Both the position numbers and the translations under genes were made by a program. The notes beneath the pieces were generated by a model. The model made no database searches and was not told the origin of the DNA. It saw only the letters and a program-made list of their open reading frames with translations. Below, piece by piece: positions 8,659 through 17,762 of a stretch of DNA of 58,434 nt. Positions within the stretch are counted from its first letter, which is position 1. Each line of letters opens with the position of its first letter. This DNA is from Persicirhabdus sediminis (GTDB lineage: Bacteria > Verrucomicrobiota > Verrucomicrobiia > Verrucomicrobiales > Akkermansiaceae): the NCBI RefSeq assembly GCF_016595495.1, contig NZ_JAENIM010000007.1, positions 1 to 58,434 on the forward strand. The letters run 5' to 3'.

Positions 8659-10166
8659 TTGCGCCCCCCTTCTACAGCAGCAAATGGCCAAGCCTCACAC
8701 AGGCGTCTGACCATTTCACTATCAGTTTGCTGTTGGGCGTATGCTTCTAATATCCACATTTGCGTCAATGATTCAAAATAACTCACCTCACGCTCGACCA
8801 ACTCAGGCTGGGATTTCACTTTGAGCAAACAATCACGTTCGGTATCGCCACTTTGCACTGGCAAATTTCTATGCGTAACAAACTGCATCAGTGACCCACG
8901 ATAGAGTAAACTTAAAGCGAGGTGAGTATTGCCATCGCGCCATGCTTGCAGAGCCTCGGACGCGGGATCATTAGACATGCTTTCAGGGCGAATATCCATG
9001 CCCATCACCGAGCTAGCTACCGCTTTACGTTCGAGCTTATTTGGTCCAGATGAGATATTTGCGAGCAAACCTAACTGCTTTGATACAAGATAAACAATCC
9101 AGCTAACAACACAGATAACCAAGAACCATATAAAGATCTCAACGAGCTTGGCTAGCCAGCCTAAATTCGGAAAACCAGACAACCAAGATAGATCGTGGGA
9201 ATCCGCATTATTAGATGTGCTTTCCTGAGATACACGAACTTTTCTTGTATGGATAGTGAACTCTTCCCCCTCCATCACCTGCTCAACAGCTTGTTTTGCC
9301 TGCGGATAGGCTTCCTCTTCAGCTGATAGATTAGTGCTCCACCCCGCCATTAGGAAAAAGCCAAGGGCGATTAAGGAAATGATAGACGACTTGGATTTAT
9401 TGACCACACCGTGGATTCGCTCACTCATTCTGCGGAAAGCTAGCTCGACATCCCAACCTTCCGTCAGCGTGCGGCTATTAAGATAAAGAGCAAAACCTGA
9501 GCCAACATAAAATGGCTCTAGCAGAGTAATCGCGCACATCTGAATAACAACGATGAACCAAGCAATTTCAGCTGGAATACCATCTGCCTCAGAGAACAGC
9601 TGGCCGATGGAAATCCATAGCTCGTTAGCCACTGTTGGTGGCAACATAAACATAATGCCAGCCGCCAGTGCTCCGGTAACAATAAACTCTAGAAATAAAC
9701 CGGCAAAAGTGGTCATGCTAGCGCCCTCACCACCATTGCGCTCTAGCAAAGCAACGCGATGCCTATAGTCAGTACCTTTGAGCCCCTCGAGCTCAGACAC
9801 TGGTAGGTTCAATGATCGACCAGGAGAAAATCTGGCCATCAGCAGAGAAAAAGGCAGTCTTTTAATCACCAACTTAGGCCATGCCAATAGAACCTGTTTT
9901 GCCGTCGGGCGCGCATCAAACATAGCGCGGCTGAGAATATACAGGGGCAAACGATCATAGATTGGTTTCAACCACCAAACGATAAAGATTATCAATATTG
10001 GCCAGTCAGAAAGAACATACGCTAACAAAGCCCACATCGGCCAAATGAGCAGAGCCCACATTTTCCATATATCTAGCAGGTAACGCCTCGTAAGAGCGCA
10101 ACCTAAATCCACTGACTCCCACGGCGAGCGCGGTCGAATCTCAGCTTGAACTTTATCTAGCTGCAT
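8655..10166 (-). CDS. Multi-pass membrane protein with C-terminal DUF4129-like domain
   Basis: A 503-residue protein with several membrane segments in the first 280 residues and another near 355-380. Its soluble C-terminus ('AWRDGNTHLALSLLYRGSLMQFV...') resembles DUF4129, the usual partner of DUF4350, MoxR and DUF58. The start is secure: a full AGGAGGT Shine-Dalgarno lies three bases before the ATG, inside the end of the SpoIIM-like gene. A loop after residue 280 carries an acidic, probably periplasmic stretch. It overlaps the DUF4350 gene by four bases. Function is unknown. Confidence 0.8.
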   Translation of the reverse strand: MQLDKVQAEIRPRSPWESVDLGCALTRRYLLDIWKMWALLIWPMWALLAYVLSDWPILIIFIVWWLKPIYDRLPLYILSRAMFDARPTAKQVLLAWPKLVIKRLPFSLLMARFSPGRSLNLPVSELEGLKGTDYRHRVALLERNGGEGASMTTFAGLFLEFIVTGALAAGIMFMLPPTVANELWISIGQLFSEADGIPAEIAWFIVVIQMCAITLLEPFYVGSGFALYLNSRTLTEGWDVELAFRRMSERIHGVVNKSKSSIISLIALGFFLMAGWSTNLSAEEEAYPQAKQAVEQVMEGEEFTIHTRKVRVSQESTSNNADSHDLSWLSGFPNLGWLAKLVEIFIWFLVICVVSWIVYLVSKQLGLLANISSGPNKLERKAVASSVMGMDIRPESMSNDPASEALQAWRDGNTHLALSLLYRGSLMQFVTHRNLPVQSGDTERDCLLKVKSQPELVEREVSYFESLTQMWILEAYAQQQTDSEMVRRLCEAWPFAAVEGGRK

Positions 10167-11139
10167 GGAACCTCCTTCCCATCACGAGAAAATACATCAA
10201 GGTCACCGACCACATAAAAACGCCAACAGCATATTTAATCTCAGGCTCAACTGGCTGAGCTGACCAAAACCCCTCAATAATGGCGGCAAAGAATGTCATC
10301 GCAGCTGCGCCATAAATGAGCGGCAATGAAGCCTTAGCTGACTCTACCAAAGATCGAATCCGCGTTTTTCTACCAGGATTTAAAAATCCTAACCCTAACC
10401 TAAGCCCCCCCATACCGGCGATCACCATAGCAACAAGCTCGGGGGCTGAATGGCCAGCTACAAAAGAATAAAATGCCGTCTTATCACAGGCTAGATGAAT
10501 ATAGGCAACAGCCGCGCCAAAAAATAGCCCGTTATAGACAATGAAAAACAGACTCCCTAAACCAGCTAACAAGCCACCTGCGTACAATCTGAAATCAATG
10601 CCTACATTGTTGAAAATATAGAAACAGAACATCATGAAGTTAGAACCATGTTGTTCCCGCAAGTTGGCAATTTGATCGTCTGCACTTCCGTACATCGAGT
10701 CCATGCTGCGCATCCCCTCTACCCCTAGGACCGCCTGCACCCAGCTTAGATCATTGCCTAGCAAGGCTGGCACAAGAATGGCAATACCAGGTAACAAAAA
10801 TGCTAAGGTTGCAATGATTAACAAGCGCCACTCAGACCTCACTATAGTAGGGAAATCGATGACAAAAAACTGTAGAACCTTAATCCACGCCCCCGCAGGA
10901 CGTAGGTATAATAACTTGTGACCACGTATCACCAGCCCATTGAGACGTTCGCACAATGCTAGATCGTACATCCGATAGCGCGCAATCGCCAAGTCGGAGC
11001 ATAGCTCGCGAAACAGCTTGGGCAATTTAGCTGCAGCCGCGGATTTGCTGCGTCGACCACCCGCCTCTAACTCATTGAGCAGAAGTTCATATTCAGCCCA
11101 GCGCGATGCATTTTTCATTTCAAATTCACGTCCCTGCAT
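10153..11139 (-). CDS. Stage II sporulation protein M-like (DUF95) membrane protein
   Basis: A 328-residue protein with a basic helical N-terminus ('LNELEAGGRRSK') and about six membrane segments. The 'FCFYIFNNVGIDF' and 'FVAGHSAPELVAMVIAGMGGLRLG' motifs identify the SpoIIM/DUF95 family. In Bacillus SpoIIM is part of a septal peptidoglycan machine, but in non-sporulating bacteria DUF95 proteins sit beside RDD and MoxR genes and their role is unknown. I start it at ATG 11139, four bases after the RDD stop. ATG 11118 and an upstream overlapping start are possible. Confidence 0.85.
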   Translation of the reverse strand: MQGREFEMKNASRWAEYELLLNELEAGGRRSKSAAAAKLPKLFRELCSDLAIARYRMYDLALCERLNGLVIRGHKLLYLRPAGAWIKVLQFFVIDFPTIVRSEWRLLIIATLAFLLPGIAILVPALLGNDLSWVQAVLGVEGMRSMDSMYGSADDQIANLREQHGSNFMMFCFYIFNNVGIDFRLYAGGLLAGLGSLFFIVYNGLFFGAAVAYIHLACDKTAFYSFVAGHSAPELVAMVIAGMGGLRLGLGFLNPGRKTRIRSLVESAKASLPLIYGAAAMTFFAAIIEGFWSAQPVEPEIKYAVGVFMWSVTLMYFLVMGRRFHAAR

Positions 11140-11143
11140 CTTG

Positions 11144-11863
11144 CTACTTTCTATCGTTGAGCCACTTGGCAATGGCTAGCAATTTAGCTAAGCCCTCTCT
11201 TCCCTCTGATTTGGTCAGCTCAGATGCGTGATCTGATAGCTCCAACTGACGAGCCTCTGACCACTGCCCGGCGCGGTTTTTGAAATCTAATATCGCCGCC
11301 TGCTCTTCTCTCTCCAACGGCATCGTTGGCGCAATCGCCTCCAAGGCTGGCGGTAGAGCTGACACTCGCTGCGTGAATGGTCTTTCGTAAATGACCAAGG
11401 TATTGGCCGCCATGTCGCCAAGTCGTTGGAACTTCTTAGAAGCAAAACAGCTGAACAAACCAATGCCGTAGAATCCAGGCAAGGCATCCACGCCACGCAG
11501 CATATTGCGTAAAAACGACTGCCCAAAGCTGATAGGAATGCCCGATTGATCGACCACCCGTAGGCCCATCGCACGTTTCCCAGGTGAAGCTCCTTTTTTC
11601 CCCGCCTCAAACAAAATCTGATAGAACCAATGTAGAATAAACATGCCCAAGAGCAAAACACCTTGGCCAACGTTTTGACCAAGCGCAATACCTACCACTG
11701 AGGTGATCATGGCTAAACCAATAAAAATCCCTAACTGGATCATCAGATCAATCGCGTAAGCAAAGCTCCGCACGTACGGCCCAGCGATGCGCAATCGAAT
11801 CTCGACCCCTTCGGCGAGCTCAATGCTTTGCAATGTATCTATGCGCGGTGGACTATCTGTCAT
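11144..11863 (-). CDS. RDD-family membrane protein
   Basis: A 239-residue protein opening with 'EIRLRIAGPYVRSFAYAIDLMIQ', the R-D-D type signature, followed by membrane helices and 'GASPGKRAMGLRVVDQSG', typical of RDD proteins. The C-terminal 75 residues are soluble and charged. RDD proteins are proposed transporters or assembly factors. It is the first gene of the six-gene minus-strand operon and its promoter should lie in 11864-12000, opposite the dnaB upstream region. Confidence 0.88.
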   Translation of the reverse strand: MTDSPPRIDTLQSIELAEGVEIRLRIAGPYVRSFAYAIDLMIQLGIFIGLAMITSVVGIALGQNVGQGVLLLGMFILHWFYQILFEAGKKGASPGKRAMGLRVVDQSGIPISFGQSFLRNMLRGVDALPGFYGIGLFSCFASKKFQRLGDMAANTLVIYERPFTQRVSALPPALEAIAPTMPLEREEQAAILDFKNRAGQWSEARQLELSDHASELTKSEGREGLAKLLAIAKWLNDRK

Positions 11864-12257
11864 GCTGAAAAAACTCGTCGTAGACTAATCAAATCTATCC
11901 AGAGGTCACTCTAAAAAATCAGCGATTAAGAACACATGCAAGAAGGCGTTCAAATACATGAACTTAATCGAACCACTGAAGGCGATTTAGTTAGGGGTTT
12001 TATTGCCCCTAAATCACAAGTTTTTCGCAGTCATTCGCACTTACTCAGAACTTATTCACAATAGCTAAGATTGCTTTAATGCATTGATTCATAAGGCTTT
12101 TACCTAATCAATAAGTGCAAATAAGCTGCAATTCACAACTTATTCACAATGATTCAATTTACAGTGACTTAGCTAAATCTATTCACACTTATTCACAAGA
12201 AAATCACCGCTTACGAATATTGACGATGAGGCCGATATCTGCCAATACTCTGGCCAC
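11864..12257. promoter_or_regulatory. AT-rich divergent intergenic region with DnaA-box-like sites
   Basis: This 394-base gap separates the divergent RDD operon and dnaB. It is AT-rich and holds three exact TTATTCACA nonamers (12052-12060, 12140-12148, 12189-12197) in one orientation, a one-mismatch CTATTCACA at 12179-12187 and weaker ATTCACA sites. It also contains a bulged inverted repeat (GATTT..AGGGG / CCCCTAAATC, about 11984-12015). TTATNCACA is the classical DnaA-binding consensus. It may be a DnaA-regulated promoter or part of a replication origin. Confidence 0.6.
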
Positions 12258-13718
12258 ATGTCCACTGACGCACCAGCTAAGAACTTTAACAAAAAATCGG
12301 GGCCCAAACTGCAGGAAGCTCCGTCGCCAGATGATGCGGCTACCGCCGCCAGAGCGCTGCCCCACGCGATTGGACCAGAAAAGAGCATCCTCAGCTCCAT
12401 GCTGCAGGATCCTCAGCAATACATTGCTGACTCGGTGCAAGAAAAGCTCACTGATAGACATTTCTATCACCCAGCTCACGGCAAGCTCTATGAAGTACTG
12501 CTGGAGCTCTACAACCAGAACGAACCTATCGAGCTGGTATCGCTGACGCAAACATTGATGGACCGCGAATTACTCAGCACCATCGGTGGCGCGCCCGCCA
12601 TCACCGAGATTTACACCTACGCACCTACTCATGCACACTTTGGTCACCACCTCAGTATTATCAAAGAGAAGTTCGTCTTGCGTAGTATCATTGGCTCGTG
12701 CACCGAGGCCATCCACCGTGCCTACGAAGACCAAGAAGAAGTAGAACAACTGCTAGATCAAGTGGAGCAGGAAGTCATGGCTATCCGTGAAGGTGCGGAG
12801 AACCAAACCACCGAGACCATCAAAGACAACGTGCAAGCGGTGGTTGCGAATTTAGAAAAATTCCTCTCTGGCGACATTGACTCAGGCGGCTTGAAAACTG
12901 GCTACAAGGAGCTCGATACCATGTCTAACGGACTCAAGGCTGGCGACATGTTCATTCTAGCAGCTCGACCATCAATGGGTAAAACCTCATTGGCGATGAA
13001 CTTTGTTGAGCACGTCTGTCTCGATCAAGGGCTGCCAGCGATGGTATTCTCGCTGGAGATGAGCTCGGAGCAGTTGGTGCAGCGTCTATTATTCTCACGC
13101 GCCCGCTTTGCCTACTCATCACTGCAGAAGGGATTCAAACCTAGCAAACAGGATCTGAAAAACATCATGCGCTCAGCTAAGGAAATTGCCGAGTGTAACA
13201 TGCTCATCGACGATACCCCGGGTATTTCTATCAACGAGCTGCGAGCTAAAGCACGGCGCGCCAAAATGGACCGCGACATTCAGTTCATCGCAATCGATTA
13301 CCTCCAGCTGATGAAATCTAACTCGAAGCAAGCGCAGAACTCTCGTGAGCGTGAGGTGGCGGAAATTTCAGCGGGTCTGAAAGCAATTGCCAAAGAGCTG
13401 AAAATCCCCGTACTGGTTCTAGCTCAGCTTAACCGAGGTCCGGAAAACCGAACTGGCGGAACTCCAAAAATGTCTGACCTTCGTGAATCTGGCTCGATCG
13501 AGCAGGACGCCGATATGATTGGGCTTCTCTACCGTACCGCATACTACGCTGAGAAAAATGAGGAAAATGCCGAAGCCACTGCAGCTGAGGTAGACGAAGG
13601 TAAAGCCGAACTCGTCATTGCCAAAAACCGTAACGGTGAAACTGGTAGCGTCCCGCTAACATTCATCGCTAACCTCATGCGCTTCGAAACTAGAGCATGG
13701 GAAGATGAGCCTAACTAA
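12258..13718 (+). CDS. dnaB: Replicative DNA helicase DnaB
   Basis: A 486-residue hexameric helicase. The N-terminal DnaB domain ('AIGPEKSILSSML') spans about 37-140, followed by the linker and the RecA-like C-terminal domain. The Walker A lysine is K242 in ARPSMGKTS. 'VFSLEMSSEQL', Walker B 'FIAIDYLQLM' and the H4-type 'LAQLNRGPENR' are all present. It unwinds DNA ahead of the replisome and is loaded at the origin. The ATG lacks an obvious Shine-Dalgarno. Three DnaA-box-like sites lie just upstream, and a terminator follows. Confidence 0.97.
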   Translation: MSTDAPAKNFNKKSGPKLQEAPSPDDAATAARALPHAIGPEKSILSSMLQDPQQYIADSVQEKLTDRHFYHPAHGKLYEVLLELYNQNEPIELVSLTQTLMDRELLSTIGGAPAITEIYTYAPTHAHFGHHLSIIKEKFVLRSIIGSCTEAIHRAYEDQEEVEQLLDQVEQEVMAIREGAENQTTETIKDNVQAVVANLEKFLSGDIDSGGLKTGYKELDTMSNGLKAGDMFILAARPSMGKTSLAMNFVEHVCLDQGLPAMVFSLEMSSEQLVQRLLFSRARFAYSSLQKGFKPSKQDLKNIMRSAKEIAECNMLIDDTPGISINELRAKARRAKMDRDIQFIAIDYLQLMKSNSKQAQNSREREVAEISAGLKAIAKELKIPVLVLAQLNRGPENRTGGTPKMSDLRESGSIEQDADMIGLLYRTAYYAEKNEENAEATAAEVDEGKAELVIAKNRNGETGSVPLTFIANLMRFETRAWEDEPN

Positions 13719-13745
13719 GGCGAACTAGCCAATCTAGCAATTCTC

Positions 13746-13780
13746 AAAACGCAGCTAGCTGACTCAGCCAGCTGCGTTTT
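13746..13780 (+). terminator. Terminator of dnaB, stem built from CAGCT words
   Basis: A perfect 11-bp stem, AAAACGCAGCT (13746-13756) against AGCTGCGTTTT (13770-13780), ending in a short T-run. It follows the dnaB stop by about 28 bases. Confidence 0.8.
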
Positions 13781-13819
13781 GACGTTTACAATCACCGCCT
13801 CCAGCGCTTTCTTCGGGGC

Positions 13820-14482
13820 GTGAGTTTACCAGACTTTTCCGACATCCAAGCCGTCCTGTTCGATTTCGACGGACTCATTCTCGATACCGAATGGCCAATC
13901 TACACCTCGTGGCTGCGCCTCTATCAGCGCGAAGGGCAAGACCTCCCCGTGCAGATGTACGCGCAGTGTATTGGCAGTGGATTTCACACTTGGTCGCCTG
14001 AAGCCTATCTGGAAGAGCTCACCGGCAAAGAATTCGACTGGGAAAAGGAAAATGCCGCGCGTCAGATAGAGCTAGAAGCTGATATTGAAACGCAAGACCT
14101 GCTCCCCGGCATCAAACAGACTCTCATCGGCCTGAAACAAAAAGGCATCATCTGCGCGGTTGTTTCCAGCTCGTCACATGCCTGGGTCGACCGCTGGGTT
14201 AGCCATCACCAACTCGACGAATTTTTCCTAACTACAGTGTGTCGCGAAGACGCCAATCAGATCAAACCAGCGCCAGACCTCTACCTCGAAGGCGCTAAAC
14301 AAGTCGGCATTAAGCCAGCTCATTGCCTCGTCATCGAAGACTCACAGAATGGGGTGCTCGCTGGCGCCGAAGCAGGCATGCGCACTGTCGTTGTACCTAG
14401 CAGGCTCACCCAGCACTACGAATTTGAACTCGCCACCATGCGCACCTCCAGCCATCTCAGCTGGCTAGAACAACTGGGCTAA
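13820..14482 (+). CDS. HAD-superfamily phosphatase (beta-phosphoglucomutase-like)
   Basis: A 220-residue HAD subfamily IA protein. Motif I is DFDGLILDTE with nucleophile D15 and acid/base D17; motif II is 'VVSSSS'; motif III/IV is 'KPAPDLYLEGAKQVG...CLVIEDSQNGVLAGAEAGM'. The helical cap sits between motifs I and II, as in beta-phosphoglucomutase and related sugar-phosphate phosphatases. The substrate cannot be assigned. The start is GTG at 13820, with a GGGGC-type stretch just before it. It stands 40 bases after the dnaB terminator and is probably transcribed separately. Confidence 0.9.
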   Translation: MSLPDFSDIQAVLFDFDGLILDTEWPIYTSWLRLYQREGQDLPVQMYAQCIGSGFHTWSPEAYLEELTGKEFDWEKENAARQIELEADIETQDLLPGIKQTLIGLKQKGIICAVVSSSSHAWVDRWVSHHQLDEFFLTTVCREDANQIKPAPDLYLEGAKQVGIKPAHCLVIEDSQNGVLAGAEAGMRTVVVPSRLTQHYEFELATMRTSSHLSWLEQLG

Positions 14483-14609
14483 AACATGTAAGTCACAGAG
14501 GGCCAACAGAATCCAACTAACTGATCCTCTACTCAATCAGCAGGGTCCATAATTATTTTCAACTAAAAGCAATTATGACCTGTCCATTCGAAGATAATCA
14601 CCTAGATTG

Positions 14610-14639
14610 TAGAATAGTCATTAAAATTGGACTATTCTA
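14610..14639. promoter_or_regulatory. 10-bp inverted repeat just before a GNAT start codon
   Basis: TAGAATAGTC (14610-14619) and GACTATTCTA (14630-14639) form a perfect inverted repeat with a ten-base AT spacer, ending three bases before the ATG at 14643. It could be an operator, or an RNA hairpin that hides the ribosome-binding region. There is no following T-run, so it is not a terminator. Confidence 0.5.
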
Positions 14640-14642
14640 ATC

Positions 14643-15452
14643 ATGCTAACGATTCAAAAACTAGGCTCACAAGATTCTCTCGCTCCATTTAAAAATCAAT
14701 ACTTACAGGAAACCACGGCGCCGCTTGATGGCATGTGGTTAGATAGCTTTGTCGCCGATGCCTCATTCTTTGGCATCCACGACCAAGACCAACTCGTCGG
14801 CTACTACTGCGTCAACGAAGACGGCTACATTCTACAATTCTATCTACAGCCAGATAAACACAATCAGGCTCACGCCATCTTTGCCACCATTCTGAATAAC
14901 GAGGACCGCTCACTCAAACGAGTAGTAGGTGCCTACGCCAGCACGGCTGAACCTAACTACCTGTCAACTTGCCTTGATCATTTTACAAAATTTCAGCCGC
15001 ACACCTTGATGTACCAACTCGGCGAACATGCTCCTGAAATCAAGTCACCACTGACCATGGTGCCGCTGAGAAGCAAAGACCTCGCGGCAGCTGTTGATTT
15101 TGCTCACCAGAGCATAGGTGCTAACAAAATCTGGCTAGAGAGTTATTTTGACAGGCTGATATCACGCCAAGAACTCTACGGCTACTGGCAGAATAACGAG
15201 CTCATTGCCACTGGCGAATGCCGTGCATTTGATGATCACCAGAGCGGCTATGCAGATCTAGGTCTCATCATCGCCGAAAACCATCGAGGCGAAGGCCTAG
15301 GCACGCAAGTGATGTGTTTCCTCGCAGCGACGGCAAAAGACAAAGGTCTCAAACCTATCTGCTCAACAGAAAAAGCCCACTTTGGCGCCCAACGTGCCAT
15401 TTCCAAAGCTGGCTTCGTTGCCCATAACCGCATCATTAAATTCGATTCCTAG
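14643..15452 (+). CDS. GNAT-family N-acetyltransferase
   Basis: A 269-residue protein. The C-terminal half is a standard GNAT domain with the acetyl-CoA pyrophosphate-binding loop in 'ENHRGEGLGTQVMCFLAATAK' (the RGxGxG-like R/Q-x-x-G-x-G/A motif) and a closing 'AQRAISKAGF' segment. The N-terminal half looks like a second, degenerate GNAT-like fold. The acceptor is unknown. The 10-bp inverted repeat immediately before the ATG suggests dedicated control. Confidence 0.82.
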   Translation: MLTIQKLGSQDSLAPFKNQYLQETTAPLDGMWLDSFVADASFFGIHDQDQLVGYYCVNEDGYILQFYLQPDKHNQAHAIFATILNNEDRSLKRVVGAYASTAEPNYLSTCLDHFTKFQPHTLMYQLGEHAPEIKSPLTMVPLRSKDLAAAVDFAHQSIGANKIWLESYFDRLISRQELYGYWQNNELIATGECRAFDDHQSGYADLGLIIAENHRGEGLGTQVMCFLAATAKDKGLKPICSTEKAHFGAQRAISKAGFVAHNRIIKFDS

Positions 15453-15459
15453 AATCGAA
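15441..15459. repeat. 8-bp inverted repeat across a stop codon
   Basis: TTCGATTC and GAATCGAA form a perfect inverted repeat with a 3-base centre (CTA) that spans the stop codon of the GNAT gene. It lies just before a separate terminator and may help end the transcript or stabilise its 3' end. Confidence 0.4.
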
Positions 15460-15468
15460 ATACTTAGC

Positions 15469-15509
15469 AGCGCGCCCATCTCATTTTTGAGTGGCGCGCT
15501 ATTTTTTTT
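15469..15509 (+). terminator. Intrinsic terminator of the GNAT gene
   Basis: AGCGCGCC (15469-15476) pairs with GGCGCGCT (15493-15500), with additional pairing inside the loop, followed by eight T at 15502-15509. It separates the plus-strand GNAT gene from the convergent minus-strand lipoprotein gene. Confidence 0.88.
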
Positions 15510-15533
15510 GCCTAGCAGGCAAGCTAACTAAAC

Positions 15534-16076
15534 CTATAGCTCAGGCAAGGCTGGAAGTTCAGCAGCTGGCAGTGGCTCGTAGACTGGAAAATCATACTCC
15601 TGTGGCTGGCCATTATTTTGCGGCTGAGTGCCAGATCCACCAGCTGGCCCAACCTGCACGTAAAAGTAGTTCGTTTTTTCTACCAGATACTGACCGTCTT
15701 CGCCATATTCGTAGAGAGACTTATGAGGTTTAGGGAAAACGGCTCGGTTGATATAATACATTTTCACTCTGCCAGGTTGGCGAGCAATCAACTCCGTCTT
15801 CGTGGTCGTACCTGAAATGTCATAGCGCACGTCGACGATTTGCGTATTCTCAGAAACAAGGCCTGGGAAATAACCACCGCCGGAAGACATCATGCCGCGT
15901 TTGTCTACCAGAACGATCTTGCGAGCCTGCTCAGGTAGGTACAGATCATCTAGCTGCGTCCCTTCTCCTGGCACGTTGCGATTCCAATCTGAGTGAACGG
16001 TGTTAGTCACGCCACTACAAGAGACAAGCAACAATCCCGCTAGCCCAGCCAATATGCTAACACTCTTTTTGATCAT
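15534..16076 (-). CDS. Predicted lipoprotein, unknown function
   Basis: A 180-residue protein. Starting at ATG 16076 gives a signal peptide 'MIKKSVSILAGLAGLLLVSC' with lipobox LVSC, and a GGA-containing stretch lies just before this ATG; an upstream in-frame ATG adds a non-signal-like tail. The mature part is hydrophilic and ends in a proline- and glutamine-rich tail ('GGSGTQPQNNGQPQEYDF...'). I do not recognise a family. It lies about 50 bases downstream of aroA on the same strand and may be co-transcribed with it. Confidence 0.7.
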   Translation of the reverse strand: MIKKSVSILAGLAGLLLVSCSGVTNTVHSDWNRNVPGEGTQLDDLYLPEQARKIVLVDKRGMMSSGGGYFPGLVSENTQIVDVRYDISGTTTKTELIARQPGRVKMYYINRAVFPKPHKSLYEYGEDGQYLVEKTNYFYVQVGPAGGSGTQPQNNGQPQEYDFPVYEPLPAAELPALPEL

Positions 16077-16127
16077 TCCTAATTCCAACAGATATGCGAG
16101 TTGATGACAACTCATCATTTAGCCAAA

Positions 16128-17417
16128 TCAGTCATCGACGCGAATGCTATCAAGAACCTCAAAGTAAGTAGGGAATGTTTTAGAAGTACATCCCGGATCA
16201 TTGATAGTGATTTCACCAGCGCCAAAGCTAGCTAGAGAGAAACACATCGCCATGCGGTGGTCATCATAGGTATCGATCGCCGCTGATTGCACTTCAGCTG
16301 GTGGCGTGATGTGGATGTAATCTTCACCTTCATCAACGATGGCTCCAACTTTTCGCAGCTCCGTCGCCATTGCTGCTAGACGGTCAGTTTCTTTGACTCG
16401 CCAGTTATAGACGTTGCGAATCGCTGTTGGCCCATCGGCAAACAAGGCCGCTGTGGCAATCGTCATCGCTGCATCTGGGATGTGGTTCAAATCCACATCA
16501 ATGCCCGTCAACGTGCCCGAACCAGTGACCTCAACCCAGTAATCGCTAAACTCAACTTGGGCACCCATCTGCACCAGCACGTCAGCAAAAGCAACGTCAC
16601 CCTGCACACTAGCTTTACCAATTCCGTGAACCCTAACTGGCCCACCGCCAATTGCTGCAGCTGCTAGAAAATAAGAAGCCGATGAGGCATCTCCCTCGAC
16701 CATCGCTTCAGCTGGAGATTGGTATTTCTGCCCGCCGGAAATCTCAAACGACTGGTAGTCGTTATTTTTCACCTGCACGCCAAATTTCTCCATCACATCC
16801 AGCGTGATATCGATGTATGGCTTAGAGACGAGTTCACCAATCACATTGATCGTTAGATCTCCTGATAGTAGAGGCGCAACCATCAGCAGCGCCGTCAGAT
16901 ACTGGCTAGAAATATTACCTTTGATGCTAACTTGCCCGCCAGCCAGCTGACGACCGTGAATCTTCAAAGGTGGCATTTTATCGTCCTGCAAATACTCCAC
17001 CTCAGCTCCTAGCTGGCGCATGGAGTCTATCAAATCACCAATTGGACGCTCGTACATGCGCGGCTCGCCCGTGATGGTAAATTCACCCTGACTCGCACAT
17101 AAGGCAGCCACCAGAGGTCTAACGGCTGTGCCCGCATTTCCTAAAAATAATGTCAGTGGCTCAGTCACCTGAAACAATCCACCTAGCCCGTCAACGACAC
17201 ACACCGTACGGTCATCGCTCAGCTGGTAATTCACGCCCAGCGCCTTCAACCCGTTGAGCATGTGACGCACATCATCACTATCTAGCAGGTTAGTCACCTT
17301 GGTCTGACCTTCAGCTAGTGCGGCTAGCAGCAAGATGCGGTTCGACAAACTCTTAGATCCAGGCAGAGTCACCTCTCCCTTCACCGCCTTGAGTGGTTTG
17401 AGCTTCAACGTTTCCAT
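16128..17417 (-). CDS. aroA: 3-phosphoshikimate 1-carboxyvinyltransferase (EPSP synthase)
   Basis: A 429-residue enzyme of the usual length that joins shikimate-3-phosphate and PEP in aromatic amino acid synthesis. The [10 protein letters not shown] motif (18-27), '[10 protein letters not shown]' (the PEP/glyphosate-site loop, G-N-A-G-T-A) and C-terminal '[18 protein letters not shown]' with '[12 protein letters not shown]' are all intact. The GNAGTA loop is the class I (glyphosate-sensitive) type. No other aro gene is adjacent. Confidence 0.96.
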   Translation of the reverse strand: METLKLKPLKAVKGEVTLPGSKSLSNRILLLAALAEGQTKVTNLLDSDDVRHMLNGLKALGVNYQLSDDRTVCVVDGLGGLFQVTEPLTLFLGNAGTAVRPLVAALCASQGEFTITGEPRMYERPIGDLIDSMRQLGAEVEYLQDDKMPPLKIHGRQLAGGQVSIKGNISSQYLTALLMVAPLLSGDLTINVIGELVSKPYIDITLDVMEKFGVQVKNNDYQSFEISGGQKYQSPAEAMVEGDASSASYFLAAAAIGGGPVRVHGIGKASVQGDVAFADVLVQMGAQVEFSDYWVEVTGSGTLTGIDVDLNHIPDAAMTIATAALFADGPTAIRNVYNWRVKETDRLAAMATELRKVGAIVDEGEDYIHITPPAEVQSAAIDTYDDHRMAMCFSLASFGAGEITINDPGCTSKTFPTYFEVLDSIRVDD

Positions 17418-17762
17418 GCCCGAGCATTGCCAGCTTCAGAACAAAAAGAAAAGCGCGTAATCCATCAGCTGAAAAAAAGGTCAGCCATTCGCCACTCAAA
17501 ACCGCTCCAGCCCATAACTTGTCCGCGGTGAATGATGGCGTAAAACCCAGCCCATAGCGCGGTCATCTTTAACATCGGAAAACAAATGGTACGGAAATTT
17601 ACTGAACTTATACCTTCTAAGACCACTAATATTTTCAGCCAGCACGCTGTAACCAACGCCTCAATTTTAGCCAATGTAAATAGATGCCGAGAAATCGATG
17701 ATCATTAATTAGCCTGAAATCTAGCTCATCTAGCAAATGAGGCACTGCGAACCTTCTCTCCC
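17418..17762. other. Intergenic stretch, no gene supported
   Basis: About 345 bases between aroA and the next minus-strand gene. An open frame for 69 residues exists on the minus strand (17465-17674) but has no recognisable domain and no clear ribosome-binding site, so I do not call it. The aroA promoter should lie here. I see no RNA gene or repeat. Confidence 0.4.

Noticed and set aside
17465-17674. Open frame for a 69-residue minus-strand protein between aroA and the GNAT gene
   Set aside because: No recognisable domain, no clear ribosome-binding site, and composition like the surrounding non-coding DNA.
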